NCBI RefSeq assembly: GCF_024362785.1
Contig: NZ_CP093301.1
Span: 3,224,001 to 3,288,000, forward strand
Reading direction: 5' to 3'
Source of the DNA: Evansella sp. LMS18
GTDB lineage: Bacteria > Bacillota > Bacilli > Bacillales > Salisediminibacteriaceae
DNA length: 64,000 bases
Part shown: in pieces, positions 38,556-48,582 of the stretch
Position numbering within the stretch: position 1 is the stretch's first letter
Layout: the number at the start of each line of letters is the position of its first letter
Translations under genes and position numbers: made by a program
The notes under the pieces: model-generated
What the model saw: only the letters and a program-made list of their open reading frames with translations
The model's database searches: none
What the model was told of the DNA's origin: nothing

Positions 38556-38931
38556 GGCTCAGCCCCTTTCTTGTATTTATCCAGATGTAAGTGTACGTAA
38601 AACTCGCCATCTTTAAACATGAGTGGGAGATAACGGAGGCTACATCCGGCTTGGTTCATATAAATCAGTGGTGAGGATTCACTTAATAATAAAAGTAATC
38701 CAGACAGGATGAAAAGGCAAGCACAAATTTTTGATACGGGTATGGAATCGTCAAAATTGTCGGGACACAAAAACCAATTAATGCACCCGAACCGCCCTTC
38801 CTGATAAAGAGGAGGTGGCTCCATGAGTTTTGAATGTCATTAATTTAAAAGAAAGCTAATTAACAGGAGGGAAATAGCAAATAATGTTATAGTAGTTAAA
38901 ATAAGCGGAAATGTTCAACGAGGTGTATAAA
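38556..38931. other. Divergent gap between NERD and CDF genes
   Basis: A 90-codon minus frame (38552-38824) overlaps the NERD start by four bases and encodes one hydrophobic span, but has no ribosome site at its ATG. I do not call it a gene with confidence. No repeats or terminators are obvious. Confidence 0.4.
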
Positions 38932-39849
38932 ATGCTTGAAGAAAACAGACATGATGAACGGTACAAGAAAGTCCGGTTTGGTGCCTGGGTCGGAATCATC
39001 GGAAATATTCTGCTGGCGGCAATTAAAGCTATAGTCGGTGTTATCGCAGACAGCCGGGCTCTGGTGGCGGACGCTGTCCACTCAGCTTCAGATGTAGTCG
39101 GGTCTGTGGCTGTACTAATAGGCATCAGGGCTGCAAAGATGCCGCCTGATGAAGACCACCCCTACGGCCACGGAAAAGCAGAAACCGTTACCGCGATTAT
39201 CGTGGCGGTATTATTATTCATCGTTGGTCTGGAAATAGCAATTAATGCCGGTAAATCATTCTTTGAACCCATTGCTGTTCCAGGCACGGTGGCAATATAT
39301 GCTGTTATCTTTTCGATTATAGTTAAAGAATTGATGTTTCGCTATAAAATCCATTTGGGTAAAAAATACCGAAGTGATGCGTTGATTACAGATGCATGGC
39401 ATCATCGTTCAGATGTCTTTTCTTCAATCGCTGCTCTTATTGGAATCGGAGCCTCTATCTTTGGGGGGATGGCAGATATTCCATGGCTCGTTTACGCAGA
39501 TCCCCTTGCCGGATTATTTGTTGCTGTCTTAATTATAAAGATGGCCTGGAAACTTGGCAGTGAAGCGATTCATAATACTCTCGACCACGTTCTTCACGAA
39601 GAAGATACTGTTGAGATGGAGAAAATGGCCAGAGGAGTACCTGGTGTTATGGCAGTGAATGAGCTCCTTGCAAGGGAACACGGACACTATGTCATCGTGG
39701 ATATCAAGATTGCAGTAAATCCACATATAACTGTAGAAGAAGGGCACACAATCGGGAAACAGGTGAAGAAGAAACTGATGGAGGATGATTATGTTCAGGA
39801 TGTCAGGATTCATATAAATCCTTATTCTGAGGAGGAGAGTGATGGATAA
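38932..39849 (+). CDS. Cation diffusion facilitator (CDF) family transporter
   Basis: 305 residues. Six spans carry HSASDVVGSVAVLIG and the metal motif DEDHPYGHGKAE, with a second HHRSDVFSS site, and a cytoplasmic C-terminal domain. It exports a divalent metal (Zn, Mn, Fe, Co or Cd) in exchange for protons. The pattern resembles Bacillus MneP/MneS manganese exporters, but the metal is not certain. ATG 38932 follows GAGGTG by six bases. The stop shares one base with the next start. Confidence 0.9.
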   Translation: MLEENRHDERYKKVRFGAWVGIIGNILLAAIKAIVGVIADSRALVADAVHSASDVVGSVAVLIGIRAAKMPPDEDHPYGHGKAETVTAIIVAVLLFIVGLEIAINAGKSFFEPIAVPGTVAIYAVIFSIIVKELMFRYKIHLGKKYRSDALITDAWHHRSDVFSSIAALIGIGASIFGGMADIPWLVYADPLAGLFVAVLIIKMAWKLGSEAIHNTLDHVLHEEDTVEMEKMARGVPGVMAVNELLAREHGHYVIVDIKIAVNPHITVEEGHTIGKQVKKKLMEDDYVQDVRIHINPYSEEESDG

Positions 39850-40202
39850 TGAAACGCCAGTGGGCCATTATTACAGGCATTATTATTGTTTTGATTATTG
39901 CTATCTTTGCCGTTATAAATGTTGATCCTGTAGAAGTGAATTATTTATTCGGCCGGGCCGAATGGCCGCTTGTATTAGTAATTATTAGTTCTGTTCTTAT
40001 GGGTGGCTTAATTACAGGAAGCGCAGCTATGTATAAACTGCATAAACAGAAACAGGAGATAAAACGCCTGAAAAATCGTCTCCAGTCGCATGATGAAAAC
40101 TGGAGTGAACAAGAAAATGAAAATGAGGTTGCTTCAGGCAAAGAAGAAGAAGAAGATCTTCCAGGGGGAAGGGTTGCCAGAAAAAGAAAGAAATCAAAGT
40201 AA
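39849..40202 (+). CDS. LapA family (DUF1049) membrane protein
   Basis: 117 residues. Two hydrophobic spans (about 6-23 and 40-63) with FAVINVDPVEVNYLFGRAEWPL between them are the LapA/DUF1049 signature, followed by a coiled-coil, highly charged tail. In E. coli the LapA relatives help LPS assembly, which cannot apply to a Gram-positive; the role here is unknown. It is translationally coupled to the CDF gene and precedes recJ. Confidence 0.85.
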   Translation: MKRQWAIITGIIIVLIIAIFAVINVDPVEVNYLFGRAEWPLVLVIISSVLMGGLITGSAAMYKLHKQKQEIKRLKNRLQSHDENWSEQENENEVASGKEEEEDLPGGRVARKRKKSK

Positions 40203-40223
40203 AGAGAAATAGTATATGAATCA

Positions 40224-40252
40224 TTGCCACCTTTGTTGACCTTATGTATAAT
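40224..40252 (+). promoter_or_regulatory. Sigma-A promoter of recJ
   Basis: TTGCCA (40224-40229), a 17-base spacer and perfect TATAAT (40247-40252). The start point near 40259 rules out an upstream start codon at 40224. Confidence 0.75.
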
Positions 40253-40277
40253 AATTTGGTCAGGGGTGGTTTTTTAT

Positions 40278-42629
40278 ATGTTAACATCAAAGGCACGGTG
40301 GAAAGTTTCAGAGACTGATGAATTAAAAGTCAACTATTTTTCTGAACAGCTGGGGCTTTCAAAAATAGCCTCCCGTTTTTTAGTGCAGAGAGGTTTTACG
40401 GAAGCGGAAACAGCTAAAACTTTTTTGAATATAGACGAATCATGTATCCACAGCCCGTATTTGTTAAAAGATATGGAAAAAGCAATAGAGAGAATTAAAG
40501 AAGGCATTAGAAATAAAGAAAAGATACTTATCTTTGGTGATTATGACGCAGATGGAGTAACGAGTACCTCTCTTATGTTTTTAACGCTCAGGGAGCTTGG
40601 AGCTCAGGTAGGGTACTACGTTCCGAACCGGTTCACAGAAGGATATGGTCCGAATGAAGGTGCATTCAGGCAGGCGAAAGAAGAGGGAGTTTCTCTTATT
40701 ATAACGGTGGATACTGGTATTTCAGCAGTATATGAGGCAGAAGTTGCAAAAGATCTGGGAATCGACCTGATTATCACAGACCACCATGAACCTCCTCCAG
40801 AGATTCCTGATGCCTATGCAGTCATTAACCCTAAGCAGGAGGATTGCTTCTATCCTAACCCTAACCTCGCTGGTGTGGGAGTTGCCGGAAAGACAGCTCA
40901 CGCCCTGCTTGGTGGTCTTCCGGAACAATATCTGGATCTGATTGCCATTGGTACCATTGCAGATTTAGTGCCTTTAACGGATGAAAACAGATTTTTTGCC
41001 TCCGAAGGTATCAGGAGACTGTCAAAGGTACAGCGCCCAGGTCTGAAAGCACTTATGGACCATTGCGGAATAAATCCTCAGGAATTAACGGAGGAATCTG
41101 TCGGCTTTGGTATCGGCCCACGGCTGAACGCTGCAGGGAGAATGGACTCTGCTGATCCGGCAGTACAGCTGTTGATCAGCGAAGATATGCTGGAAGCAGA
41201 TGAGCTGGCTGTAATGATAGACGATTTAAATAAAGAACGGCAGAAGGTTGTTGCTGATATCGCTGAAGAAGCGGAGCGGCAAGTGGAGGAACAAGGCCTC
41301 TCTTCTGTCATTATTGTTGGGAATGAAGGCTGGAACGCAGGCGTTATTGGAATTGTTGCAAGCAGACTGACCGAAAAGTATTACCGGCCGTCTATTGTTC
41401 TGAGCATAGACAGTGAAACAGGGCTTGCAAAAGGCTCTGCAAGGAGCATTGAAGGATTTGATATGTTCAGGTCCCTGTCCCAGTGCCGTGATTGGCTCCC
41501 ACACTTCGGCGGGCACCCAATGGCCGCCGGGTTAACGATGAAAACAGAGCATATACAGCCGCTGCAGAAAAAAATGAATGAAATAGCTGAAGCGACAGTT
41601 CAGCCTGAAGACTGGATAAGATCATTATCTGTGGATCTCCCGGTAAAATTATCAGAAGTAACAGTGGAAGCAATAAAAGATTTACAAATGATGGCCCCAT
41701 TTGGGGTAGGGAACCCCTCACCTAAAATACTTCTCGATGGTGTGAATTTATCGGTTCTGAAAAAAATCGGGTCAAAAAAGGATCACCTTAAGGTAACGTT
41801 TAAAGAGAGTAATAACATGGTAGACGGAATCGGTTTCCGCATGGGCGAGCTTTATGATGAAATATCGCCTAATGCTAAGGCCTCTGTTGTCGGGAAGTTA
41901 TCGATTAATGAATGGAATGGCCATGTAAAACCACAGGTCATTATTGAAGATATGAAGGTTGATGAATGGCAGCTCTTTGATTTAAGAGGGCTGAATGATC
42001 CCTGGAAGCAAATGGAACATCTTGCGCCTGAAACAGTGCTAGTAACCATGTGGAATAAAGAATCCGGAGAAATGGCTAAAAAACTTCCTGATAACTGGGA
42101 AATTCTTCAGCTGCCGGAAGGTCCAGAACATACAGTGACAGATCTTACGAAAAAGAATGTTTTACTGTTTGATTTACCCGGGAGTATGGAAGACCTGAAA
42201 GAACTCTTCCAGAAGCACGGTAAACCAGGAAGGATTTATGCAGCATTCATACATGATAAAGATCACTTTTTTGAAATGCTCCCAACAAGAGATCACTTTA
42301 AGTGGTTCTACGCATTTTTAATTAAACGAAAGTCCTTTAATTTACAGGAGAATGCTGAAAGTCTTTCTGCTCATAAAGGCTGGCCCGTAACGGCAGTTCA
42401 TTTTATATGTAAGGTGTTTTTTGAACTGGGATTTGTTACAATAAACAATGGAGTTGTTGAGCTTAAAGATAACCCTGAAAAGAAGGATTTGACAGAATCA
42501 GCTTCATACAGGCGTCAGCTTGAGCAGAGCGACATAGAAGACAAGCTGTTTTATTCATCCAATGCTGATCTGAAACAGCTCTTCGAAGGTCTGCTGGAGG
42601 AAACTTCATTTCCTGTATCAGCGGAGTAA
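40278..42629 (+). CDS. recJ: Single-stranded-DNA exonuclease RecJ
   Basis: 783 residues (B. subtilis 786). DHH phosphoesterase motifs IFGDYDADGVTSTS, TVDTG and TDHHEPP, then DHHA1 with GGHPMAAGLT, an OB-fold, and the long C-terminal domain found in Bacillus RecJ. It degrades single-stranded DNA 5' to 3' in recombination and mismatch repair. ATG 40278 follows AGGGGTGG. It is followed closely by apt. Confidence 0.95.
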   Translation: MLTSKARWKVSETDELKVNYFSEQLGLSKIASRFLVQRGFTEAETAKTFLNIDESCIHSPYLLKDMEKAIERIKEGIRNKEKILIFGDYDADGVTSTSLMFLTLRELGAQVGYYVPNRFTEGYGPNEGAFRQAKEEGVSLIITVDTGISAVYEAEVAKDLGIDLIITDHHEPPPEIPDAYAVINPKQEDCFYPNPNLAGVGVAGKTAHALLGGLPEQYLDLIAIGTIADLVPLTDENRFFASEGIRRLSKVQRPGLKALMDHCGINPQELTEESVGFGIGPRLNAAGRMDSADPAVQLLISEDMLEADELAVMIDDLNKERQKVVADIAEEAERQVEEQGLSSVIIVGNEGWNAGVIGIVASRLTEKYYRPSIVLSIDSETGLAKGSARSIEGFDMFRSLSQCRDWLPHFGGHPMAAGLTMKTEHIQPLQKKMNEIAEATVQPEDWIRSLSVDLPVKLSEVTVEAIKDLQMMAPFGVGNPSPKILLDGVNLSVLKKIGSKKDHLKVTFKESNNMVDGIGFRMGELYDEISPNAKASVVGKLSINEWNGHVKPQVIIEDMKVDEWQLFDLRGLNDPWKQMEHLAPETVLVTMWNKESGEMAKKLPDNWEILQLPEGPEHTVTDLTKKNVLLFDLPGSMEDLKELFQKHGKPGRIYAAFIHDKDHFFEMLPTRDHFKWFYAFLIKRKSFNLQENAESLSAHKGWPVTAVHFICKVFFELGFVTINNGVVELKDNPEKKDLTESASYRRQLEQSDIEDKLFYSSNADLKQLFEGLLEETSFPVSAE

Positions 42630-42732
42630 GGACTTTTTAGTCCGGAAAGCTGACATAAAATAACCACTAAACGAATTAGTATATTTGCTGCAGATCTGGA
42701 CGGACGATGCAGAAATTAGGAGGAAATTGAGT

Positions 42733-43245
42733 ATGGATTTTAAAGAGTATATAACAGTAGTGCCGGACTGGCCAAAAGAAGGTATAAAATTTAAAGATAT
42801 CACTACTTTGATGGATAATGGAGCAGTTTATAAAAAGGCAATTGATGAAATGGCGGACTTTGCCCGGGAAAAAGATATTGATATCGTCGTTGGCCCGGAA
42901 GCCCGTGGGTTCGTTGTAGGCTGTCCTATCGCATATGCGCTTGAGGTAGGCTTTGCTCCTGTTCGTAAAGAGGGAAAGCTTCCAAGAGATGTCATTAAAG
43001 TGGACTACGGACTTGAATACGGTAAAGATTCATTAAGCATGCACAAGGACGCCATTAAGCCTGGACAGAAGGTACTTATTGCCGATGACCTTCTTGCTAC
43101 TGGCGGTACGATTGAAGCGACAATCAAAATGGTTGAAGATCTTGGCGGCATCGTAGCAGGTATTGCATTTATGATCGAGCTCAGCTATCTGGATGGCCGT
43201 GATAAGCTGGAAAACTACGATGTATACTCTCTTATGACTTATTAA
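42733..43245 (+). CDS. apt: Adenine phosphoribosyltransferase Apt
   Basis: 170 residues, the same as B. subtilis. [15 protein letters not shown] and the PRPP-binding loop [16 protein letters not shown] are diagnostic. It salvages adenine to AMP. ATG 42733 follows AGGAGG; a further 16 codons upstream lack support. The recJ-apt-relA order is conserved. Confidence 0.96.
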   Translation: MDFKEYITVVPDWPKEGIKFKDITTLMDNGAVYKKAIDEMADFAREKDIDIVVGPEARGFVVGCPIAYALEVGFAPVRKEGKLPRDVIKVDYGLEYGKDSLSMHKDAIKPGQKVLIADDLLATGGTIEATIKMVEDLGGIVAGIAFMIELSYLDGRDKLENYDVYSLMTY

Positions 43246-43279
43246 AATCCGGCAAATTGTCTTGCCGGCAATAAAACAG

Positions 43280-43309
43280 GAAGGAGGTGCCCTCACAGGC
43301 GCCTCCTTC
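43280..43309 (+). other. Long hairpin in the apt-relA gap
   Basis: GAAGGAGGTGCC pairs with GGCGCCTCCTTC (one wobble) around a 6-base loop. It lacks a T run. A weaker CCGGCAA/TTGCCGG hairpin precedes it (43249-43268). It may end or stabilise the apt mRNA. Confidence 0.5.
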
Positions 43310-43320
43310 AGTCAATATAA

Positions 43321-43349
43321 TTGCACTGTTATTTTTTCTGTACTATACT
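43321..43349 (+). promoter_or_regulatory. Sigma-A promoter of relA
   Basis: TTGCAC (43321-43326), a 17-base spacer and TATACT (43344-43349), giving a leader of roughly 155 bases. Confidence 0.6.
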
Positions 43350-43512
43350 ATTTTCATCCTATTTTGCATCATAATATGTTATGCTTGTATAAAGTCTTTT
43401 CTTCGGAAGAGACGCTTTTTTTATAGAACTTTCGACAATATTTTCAAACTTTACTTTTAAGTTGAAATATATTAATAATAAAAGAAATATATACTGGATG
43501 TTAGGTGATTTC

Positions 43513-45693
43513 ATGACTTATGAACAGGTGCTAGAAAAGGCAAGTGAATATTTATCTGATAAAGATGTCGCTTTTTTAAGGGAAGCGTATAAATTGGCGG
43601 AGTCTGCCCACAGTGAACAATTTCGTAAGTCAGGTGAGCCTTATATTTGGCATCCGGTTCAAGTTGCAGGAATATTAACTGAGCTTGGTATGGACCCGAA
43701 TACTATCGCAGCGGCTTTTCTTCATGATGTAGTGGAAGATACAGATATTTCGCTGGATGTCCTTGAAGATAAATTCGGTAAAGAAGTAGCCATGCTCGTT
43801 GATGGTGTCACAAAACTTGGAAAGATTAAATATAAATCCAAAGAAGAACAGCAGGCGGAAAACCACAGGAAAATGTTCGTGGCTATGGCAAAAGATATCC
43901 GTGTCATTTTAATTAAGCTCGCGGACAGACTTCATAATATGCGGACGTTAAAACATCTGCCTCCTGAAAAACAGCGGAGAATCGCAAATGAAACACTGGA
44001 AATCTTCGCGCCCCTCGCGCACAGACTTGGTATTTCAAAAATCAAGTGGGAACTTGAAGATACTGCTTTAAGGTATTTAAACCCGCAGCAGTATTACAGA
44101 ATCGTCAATCTCATGAAAAAGAAACGTGCGGAACGTGAGCAATACATTGAAGAACTGCAGAACAAAATCAAAGAGCGCCTCGAAAAACTGGAAGTAAAGG
44201 CTGAAATTCACGGACGGGCAAAACATATTTACAGCATCTACAGAAAAATGGCTCTGCAGAACAAACAATTTAATGAAATTTATGATCTCCTTGCGGTGCG
44301 TATCATTGTAAGCAGTATAAAAGACTGTTACGCCGTACTTGGCATTATCCATACACACTGGAAGCCAATGCCTGGAAGGTTTAAAGATTACATCGCCATG
44401 CCAAAGGCGAATATGTATCAATCCCTTCATACGACAGTGATCGGGCCTAAAGGCGACCCTCTGGAAGTCCAGATCCGCTCCGAGGAGATGCACAAGATTG
44501 CTGAATTTGGGGTTGCGGCACACTGGGCGTATAAAGAAGGCAAAACATTGGACTCAAAAGAAACGCTGGAGACAAAGATGTCGTGGTTCCGTGAAATTCT
44601 TGAATGGCAGAATGATACGAGTGATGCACAGGAGTTTATGGAATCCCTGAAAATTGATCTGTTCAGCGATATGGTATTTGTCTTTACTCCTAAGGGAGAT
44701 GTCATTGAACTGCCTAAAGGTTCGGTGCCCCTCGATTTTGCTTACAGGATTCATACGGAAGTAGGCAATCGCTGCATAGGAGCGAAAGTTAACGGCAAGA
44801 TGGTTCCTCTTGACTACAAACTGCAGACTGGGGACATTGTGGAGGTTCTTACTTCCAAGCATTCCTACGGACCGAGTCAGGACTGGCTGAAAGTAACCCA
44901 GAGTTCACATGCAAAAAATAAGATCAGGCAATGGTTCAAAAAAGAACGCCGGGAAGAAAATGTGGATAAAGGCCGGGAAATGGTCGAGAAAGAGCTGGAG
45001 AAAAAAGGCTACTCCCAAAAAGAAGCTTTAACTGCTGAAAACATTAACAGGGTTGCCAATAAATTTAATTTTACAGCAGAAGAGGATATGTATGCAGCTG
45101 TAGGGTACGGGGGGATAACTGCTTCCCAGATTGTTACGCGGCTGACAGACAACATCCGAAAAAAACAGGATGAGCTGAATGAAAACCAGACACTCACGGA
45201 AGCGGTAGAAGAGTTAAAAAAATACGAACCAACCAAAAAAGCAAGCACTGGTGTACGGGTGAAGGGAATAGACAATTTATTAATCCGTCTTTCACGCTGC
45301 TGCACACCTGTTCCAGGCGATGATATCGTCGGTTATATCACGAAAGGCCGGGGAGTATCCATCCATCGCAGCGACTGTCCTAACATTAATACAGAAGAAG
45401 CGAATACCCGCCTTCTTCCGGTAGAATGGGAAGGGACGAAGGAGCAGTCCAAGAATTATAATGTGGATATCGAAATCTCAGGCTACGACCGCCGTGGCCT
45501 GTTAAATGAAGTCCTGCAGGCAGTAGCGGAAACGAAGACGAATATTAATGCCGTCTCCGGCCGGTCTGACAAAAATAAAATGGCTACAATTAATATGACT
45601 ATATCGATTCAGAACGTTGCTCATCTGCAGAAAGTTGTTGAGCGGATTAAACAAATTTCCGATATATATTCAGTAAGAAGAATTATGCACTAA
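43513..45693 (+). CDS. relA: Bifunctional (p)ppGpp synthetase/hydrolase RelA
   Basis: 726 residues (B. subtilis 734). HD hydrolase domain ([21 protein letters not shown]), synthetase domain (GRPK-like region, [19 protein letters not shown]), TGS domain ([15 protein letters not shown]), zinc-finger-like [12 protein letters not shown] and C-terminal ACT. It both makes and degrades (p)ppGpp at the ribosome. ATG 43513 follows TTAGGTG; 17 upstream codons are unsupported. dtd follows after about 106 bases. Confidence 0.97.
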   Translation: MTYEQVLEKASEYLSDKDVAFLREAYKLAESAHSEQFRKSGEPYIWHPVQVAGILTELGMDPNTIAAAFLHDVVEDTDISLDVLEDKFGKEVAMLVDGVTKLGKIKYKSKEEQQAENHRKMFVAMAKDIRVILIKLADRLHNMRTLKHLPPEKQRRIANETLEIFAPLAHRLGISKIKWELEDTALRYLNPQQYYRIVNLMKKKRAEREQYIEELQNKIKERLEKLEVKAEIHGRAKHIYSIYRKMALQNKQFNEIYDLLAVRIIVSSIKDCYAVLGIIHTHWKPMPGRFKDYIAMPKANMYQSLHTTVIGPKGDPLEVQIRSEEMHKIAEFGVAAHWAYKEGKTLDSKETLETKMSWFREILEWQNDTSDAQEFMESLKIDLFSDMVFVFTPKGDVIELPKGSVPLDFAYRIHTEVGNRCIGAKVNGKMVPLDYKLQTGDIVEVLTSKHSYGPSQDWLKVTQSSHAKNKIRQWFKKERREENVDKGREMVEKELEKKGYSQKEALTAENINRVANKFNFTAEEDMYAAVGYGGITASQIVTRLTDNIRKKQDELNENQTLTEAVEELKKYEPTKKASTGVRVKGIDNLLIRLSRCCTPVPGDDIVGYITKGRGVSIHRSDCPNINTEEANTRLLPVEWEGTKEQSKNYNVDIEISGYDRRGLLNEVLQAVAETKTNINAVSGRSDKNKMATINMTISIQNVAHLQKVVERIKQISDIYSVRRIMH

Positions 45694-45799
45694 CCTTAAA
45701 GGTATGCTGGGCTGTTCATTACAGTCTGGCCGGCGAATGCATATACAGCTGGCTTATATGTGAGGAAATAGAAGAAACTGTTGGGATTGAGGGATTGTT

Positions 45800-46240
45800 A
45801 TGAGGGTCGTTGTACAGCGCTCACTCCAGGCCAAAGTAGAAGTGAATGGAGAAACAGCAGGTAAGATAGAATCCGGTTTAATGCTGCTCGTCGGTGTTAC
45901 TCATGACGATACAGAAGAAGATGCGCAGTATCTTGCTGAAAAAATCGTCAACCTGCGTATATTTGAAGATGAAAATGAAAAGATGAATCTCTCTGTAAAA
46001 GATAAAGAGGGCCAGATTTTGTCCATTTCCCAGTTTACATTATACGGTGACTGCCGCAAAGGCAGGAGGCCGAATTTTATGGCTGCTGCGAAACCAGATC
46101 AAGCGGAGAAGCTTTATGATTTCTTTAATGAAAAACTCAGGGAACACGGAAGTCATGTGGAGACTGGAAGATTCGGCGAGATGATGGATGTTTCTTTTAC
46201 AAATCACGGGCCTGTGACACTTATTGTGGAAAGCAGGTAA
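45800..46240 (+). CDS. dtd: D-aminoacyl-tRNA deacylase Dtd
   Basis: 146 residues (B. subtilis 147). The SQFTLYGD and NHGPVTL motifs form the chiral-selective active site (cis Gly-Pro). It removes D-amino acids and glycine from mischarged tRNA. The start follows GAGGG. It typically follows relA in Bacillus. Confidence 0.96.
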   Translation: MRVVVQRSLQAKVEVNGETAGKIESGLMLLVGVTHDDTEEDAQYLAEKIVNLRIFEDENEKMNLSVKDKEGQILSISQFTLYGDCRKGRRPNFMAAAKPDQAEKLYDFFNEKLREHGSHVETGRFGEMMDVSFTNHGPVTLIVESR

Positions 46241-46303
46241 AATATTGTGAGTAACTTCCTGCTTTTTCGGTAAAACTGTATAAAAAAGCGGAGGTACAGT
46301 TTC

Positions 46304-46480
46304 ATGAGGTCAGGACGGCAGCAACAGCGGTTCACCAGCCACTCCTCCCGTGTATTCGGGGTGGATGGCAGGCATTTTACCGGACCCGATGAGGGAGCAG
46401 GCTATATTGAACAGGCTTCAGAATTTGGCGTCTCATCAAGGGAAATGAAAGCAATTAAAAAGCGAATGGAGAGAGGGTGA
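46304..46480 (+). CDS. Small uncharacterised basic protein, 58 residues
   Basis: This is a short frame with a strong GGAGGT seven bases before ATG 46304. The product is basic at both ends, with a central Gly/Asp-rich segment (FGVDGRHFTGPDEGAGYIEQ) and a C-terminal helix EMKAIKKRMERG. The codon use and patterned composition look genuinely coding. It has no recognised domain. It lies 63 bases after dtd and directly before the hisS promoter, possibly as the last gene of the relA-dtd unit. Confidence 0.7.
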   Translation: MRSGRQQQRFTSHSSRVFGVDGRHFTGPDEGAGYIEQASEFGVSSREMKAIKKRMERG

Positions 46481-46504
46481 ATTTTTACCTGTTAACATTT
46501 ATGC

Positions 46505-46533
46505 TTGACAGTTAATAATTCTCTTCGTATGAT
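46505..46533 (+). promoter_or_regulatory. Sigma-A promoter of hisS-aspS
   Basis: Perfect TTGACA (46505-46510), a 17-base spacer and TATGAT (46528-46533), just upstream of the T-box leader. Confidence 0.85.
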
Positions 46534-46554
46534 TATAAAAAATTGAACGTTTCA

Positions 46555-46815
46555 AAACCGGTGAGGGAGCACAGTAGTGAAGGTCCCCCATGCTCAGAGA
46601 GGAAATGCCGCGGCTGAAAGCATTTCTGCATGGCCCTGCACGAATGAACACTCCTTAGGTATCTCTCTGAAAGAAGAGTCGATTAGGAGAAATCGTAGAT
46701 CAGGCGTTAACTGATTAAGAGGAAATACATTTGTGAAGAACCGTATTTCAACTAGGGTGGTACCACGGGAATAAACTCTCGTCCCTGACTTGTTCAGGGA
46801 TGGGAGTTTTTTGTT
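46555..46815 (+). promoter_or_regulatory. T-box riboswitch of hisS-aspS
   Basis: Stem I contains an AGTA segment, an AGAGAG bulge, a distal GAAATGC/GCATTTC helix with a GGCTG loop, and a specifier strand reading GAATGAACACTCC (46642-46654). The T-box sequence AGGGTGGTACCACGG (46754-46768) is followed by a terminator, ACTCTCGTCCCTG with CAGGGATGGGAGT, and a T run to about 46815. Uncharged tRNA should favour the antiterminator. The specifier triplet is ambiguous: AAC (46647-46649) by position, or CAC (His, 46649-46651) by gene function. Confidence 0.93.
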
Positions 46816-46909
46816 TTTTTTCAGGACCGCCTGCTTTTATCAAGCTATTAATAATTTACATATTTGAATGAATTTCATATATAGACTTTGCATAAAAAAA
46901 AGACGAACA

Positions 46910-47146
46910 TTACTTATCGATTGCAGCGTAAGACGGCACTGTCTCTTCCTCTCCCAGCTTAGCTCCGAAGAATATACGTCGAGACAACTCGATGCATTTG
47001 CGGTGAAGAAGATGCTCGTTCTTGCGGGGACAGAGCGAGCTGAAAATCCATTTTTGACGGTGTTCAGCCAGCAAAAATTAGTTGAAGCCGTGCCCGCAGA
47101 ACGCGTCCGTCTGAAGCGTAAATCGAACAACCAAGTAACTTTTTAA
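46910..47146 (-). repeat. Dispersed element copy B, inside the hisS leader
   Basis: About 237 bases, in reverse orientation to copies A and C. It is the uninterrupted form: where copy A holds the 33-bp satellite, this copy reads straight through (near 46960). It lies between the T-box terminator and hisS, so it is transcribed in the hisS-aspS mRNA whenever antitermination occurs. The stretch on the plus strand is open in one frame (ending in KLVEAVPAERVRLKRKS) but has no ribosome site. Confidence 0.85.
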
Positions 47147-47233
47147 GATAATATTCGTATGATGGAAATCCTGAATTATGAAATTGATTCATTTTATAAA
47201 ATTATATTGAAGTAAATGAGGAGGTAAAGAGCC

Positions 47234-48505
47234 ATGAATTTTAAAATCCCGAGAGGAACACAGGACATTCTTCCTGAGAATTCCCCTAAATGGCAGTACA
47301 TCGAACAAAAAGCACATGACTTGTGCAGAAGATACAATTACAAGGAATTAAGAACACCTATATTTGAACAAACTGAGCTGTTCGCAAGAGGAGTAGGGGA
47401 CACCACAGATATCGTCCAGAAAGAAATGTACACCTTCGAAGACAGGGGGGGGCGAAGCCTTACGCTCCGGCCTGAAGGCACCGCTTCAGCAGTTCGGTCA
47501 TATGTGGAGAACAAAATGCACGGCTGGGCTGACCAGCCTGTCAAGCTCTATTATATCGGGCCAATGTTCCGCTACGAGCGGCCGCAATCTGGAAGGATGA
47601 GGCAGTTTGTACAATTTGGCGTCGAAGCAATGGGAAGTGATGATCCCGCAATCGACAGTGAAGTAATCGGGCTAGCAATGGATTTATATAAAGAACTTGG
47701 ACTGAAGAATCTGAAGCTGGTGATAAACAGCCTTGGTGATAAGGAGAGCCGCAATCAGCACCGGAATGCCCTTATCAACCACTTTAAACCAAGAATCTCC
47801 GAGTTCTGCGGCGATTGTCAGGACCGTCTTGAGAAAAATCCGCTGCGCATTCTTGATTGCAAAAAAGACAGGGACCATGAATTAATGAAGAGTGCGCCTT
47901 CTATTCTCGATTACCTGAATGAGTCATCAAAAGAGTATTTTAATAAGGTGCAGAGTTATCTGGGCGATATGGGAATTGCATATGAAGTGGATTCGACTCT
48001 TGTGCGTGGTCTGGACTACTACAACAACACAGCTTTTGAAATTATGGTAGATGGAGAAGGTTTTGGAGCAATCACAACCTTGTGCGGCGGTGGCCGGTAT
48101 AATGGGCTTGTGGAGGAGATTGGCGGCCCTTCTGCACCAGGCATTGGATTTGCCCTTAGTATTGAACGTCTGCTCATGGCTCTTGAAACACAGGGAGTGG
48201 AGCTCCCGCTGAATGTGGGACTTGATGCCTACTTAGTAGTTATGGGAGATGAGGCGAAGAAACGCGCACCTAAGCTCCTCCATGAAATGAGGGCAAAAGG
48301 GCTTACTGTTGACGGTGATTACATGAACAAGAAAATGAAAGCTCAGATTAAGGCAGCCGACAGACAAAATGCAGCTTATGCCCTGATTCTTGGTGAAGAA
48401 GAATTAGCCAATAACAGCATCATGGTAAAAGAACTGGATACCGGAGATCAGGAGCTTGTCTCACTGGATGAAGTATCAGGTTACTTATATTCAAGGCAGT
48501 CTTAA
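47234..48505 (+). CDS. hisS: Histidyl-tRNA synthetase HisS
   Basis: 423 residues (B. subtilis 424). Class II motif 1 and 2 ([19 protein letters not shown]), the His-specific [14 protein letters not shown], motif 3 ([11 protein letters not shown]) and a C-terminal anticodon-binding domain. It charges tRNA-His. The start follows AGGAGGT. It is expressed with aspS (77-base gap) from the T-box leader, whose terminator ends more than 400 bases upstream because of the inserted element. Confidence 0.97.
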   Translation: MNFKIPRGTQDILPENSPKWQYIEQKAHDLCRRYNYKELRTPIFEQTELFARGVGDTTDIVQKEMYTFEDRGGRSLTLRPEGTASAVRSYVENKMHGWADQPVKLYYIGPMFRYERPQSGRMRQFVQFGVEAMGSDDPAIDSEVIGLAMDLYKELGLKNLKLVINSLGDKESRNQHRNALINHFKPRISEFCGDCQDRLEKNPLRILDCKKDRDHELMKSAPSILDYLNESSKEYFNKVQSYLGDMGIAYEVDSTLVRGLDYYNNTAFEIMVDGEGFGAITTLCGGGRYNGLVEEIGGPSAPGIGFALSIERLLMALETQGVELPLNVGLDAYLVVMGDEAKKRAPKLLHEMRAKGLTVDGDYMNKKMKAQIKAADRQNAAYALILGEEELANNSIMVKELDTGDQELVSLDEVSGYLYSRQS

Positions 48506-48582
48506 AAGCCACGGATAAATAGTTCTAATTTATCTAAATCACAACTACACGCAATTAAGGGATACAGAAAGGGGATAAAAAA

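Noticed and set aside
38552-38824. 90-codon minus-strand frame overlapping the NERD start
   Set aside because: It has one hydrophobic segment and a 4-base overlap, but no ribosome site and no recognisable domain. It is left as a doubtful possibility only.
43249-43309. Riboswitch in the apt-relA gap
   Set aside because: Two hairpins are present, but there is no recognisable aptamer core, and the relA promoter lies downstream of them.
46868-47146. 92-codon plus-strand frame within element copy B
   Set aside because: No ribosome site; the frame is broken by indels in copies A and C, so it is treated as part of a repeat rather than a gene.
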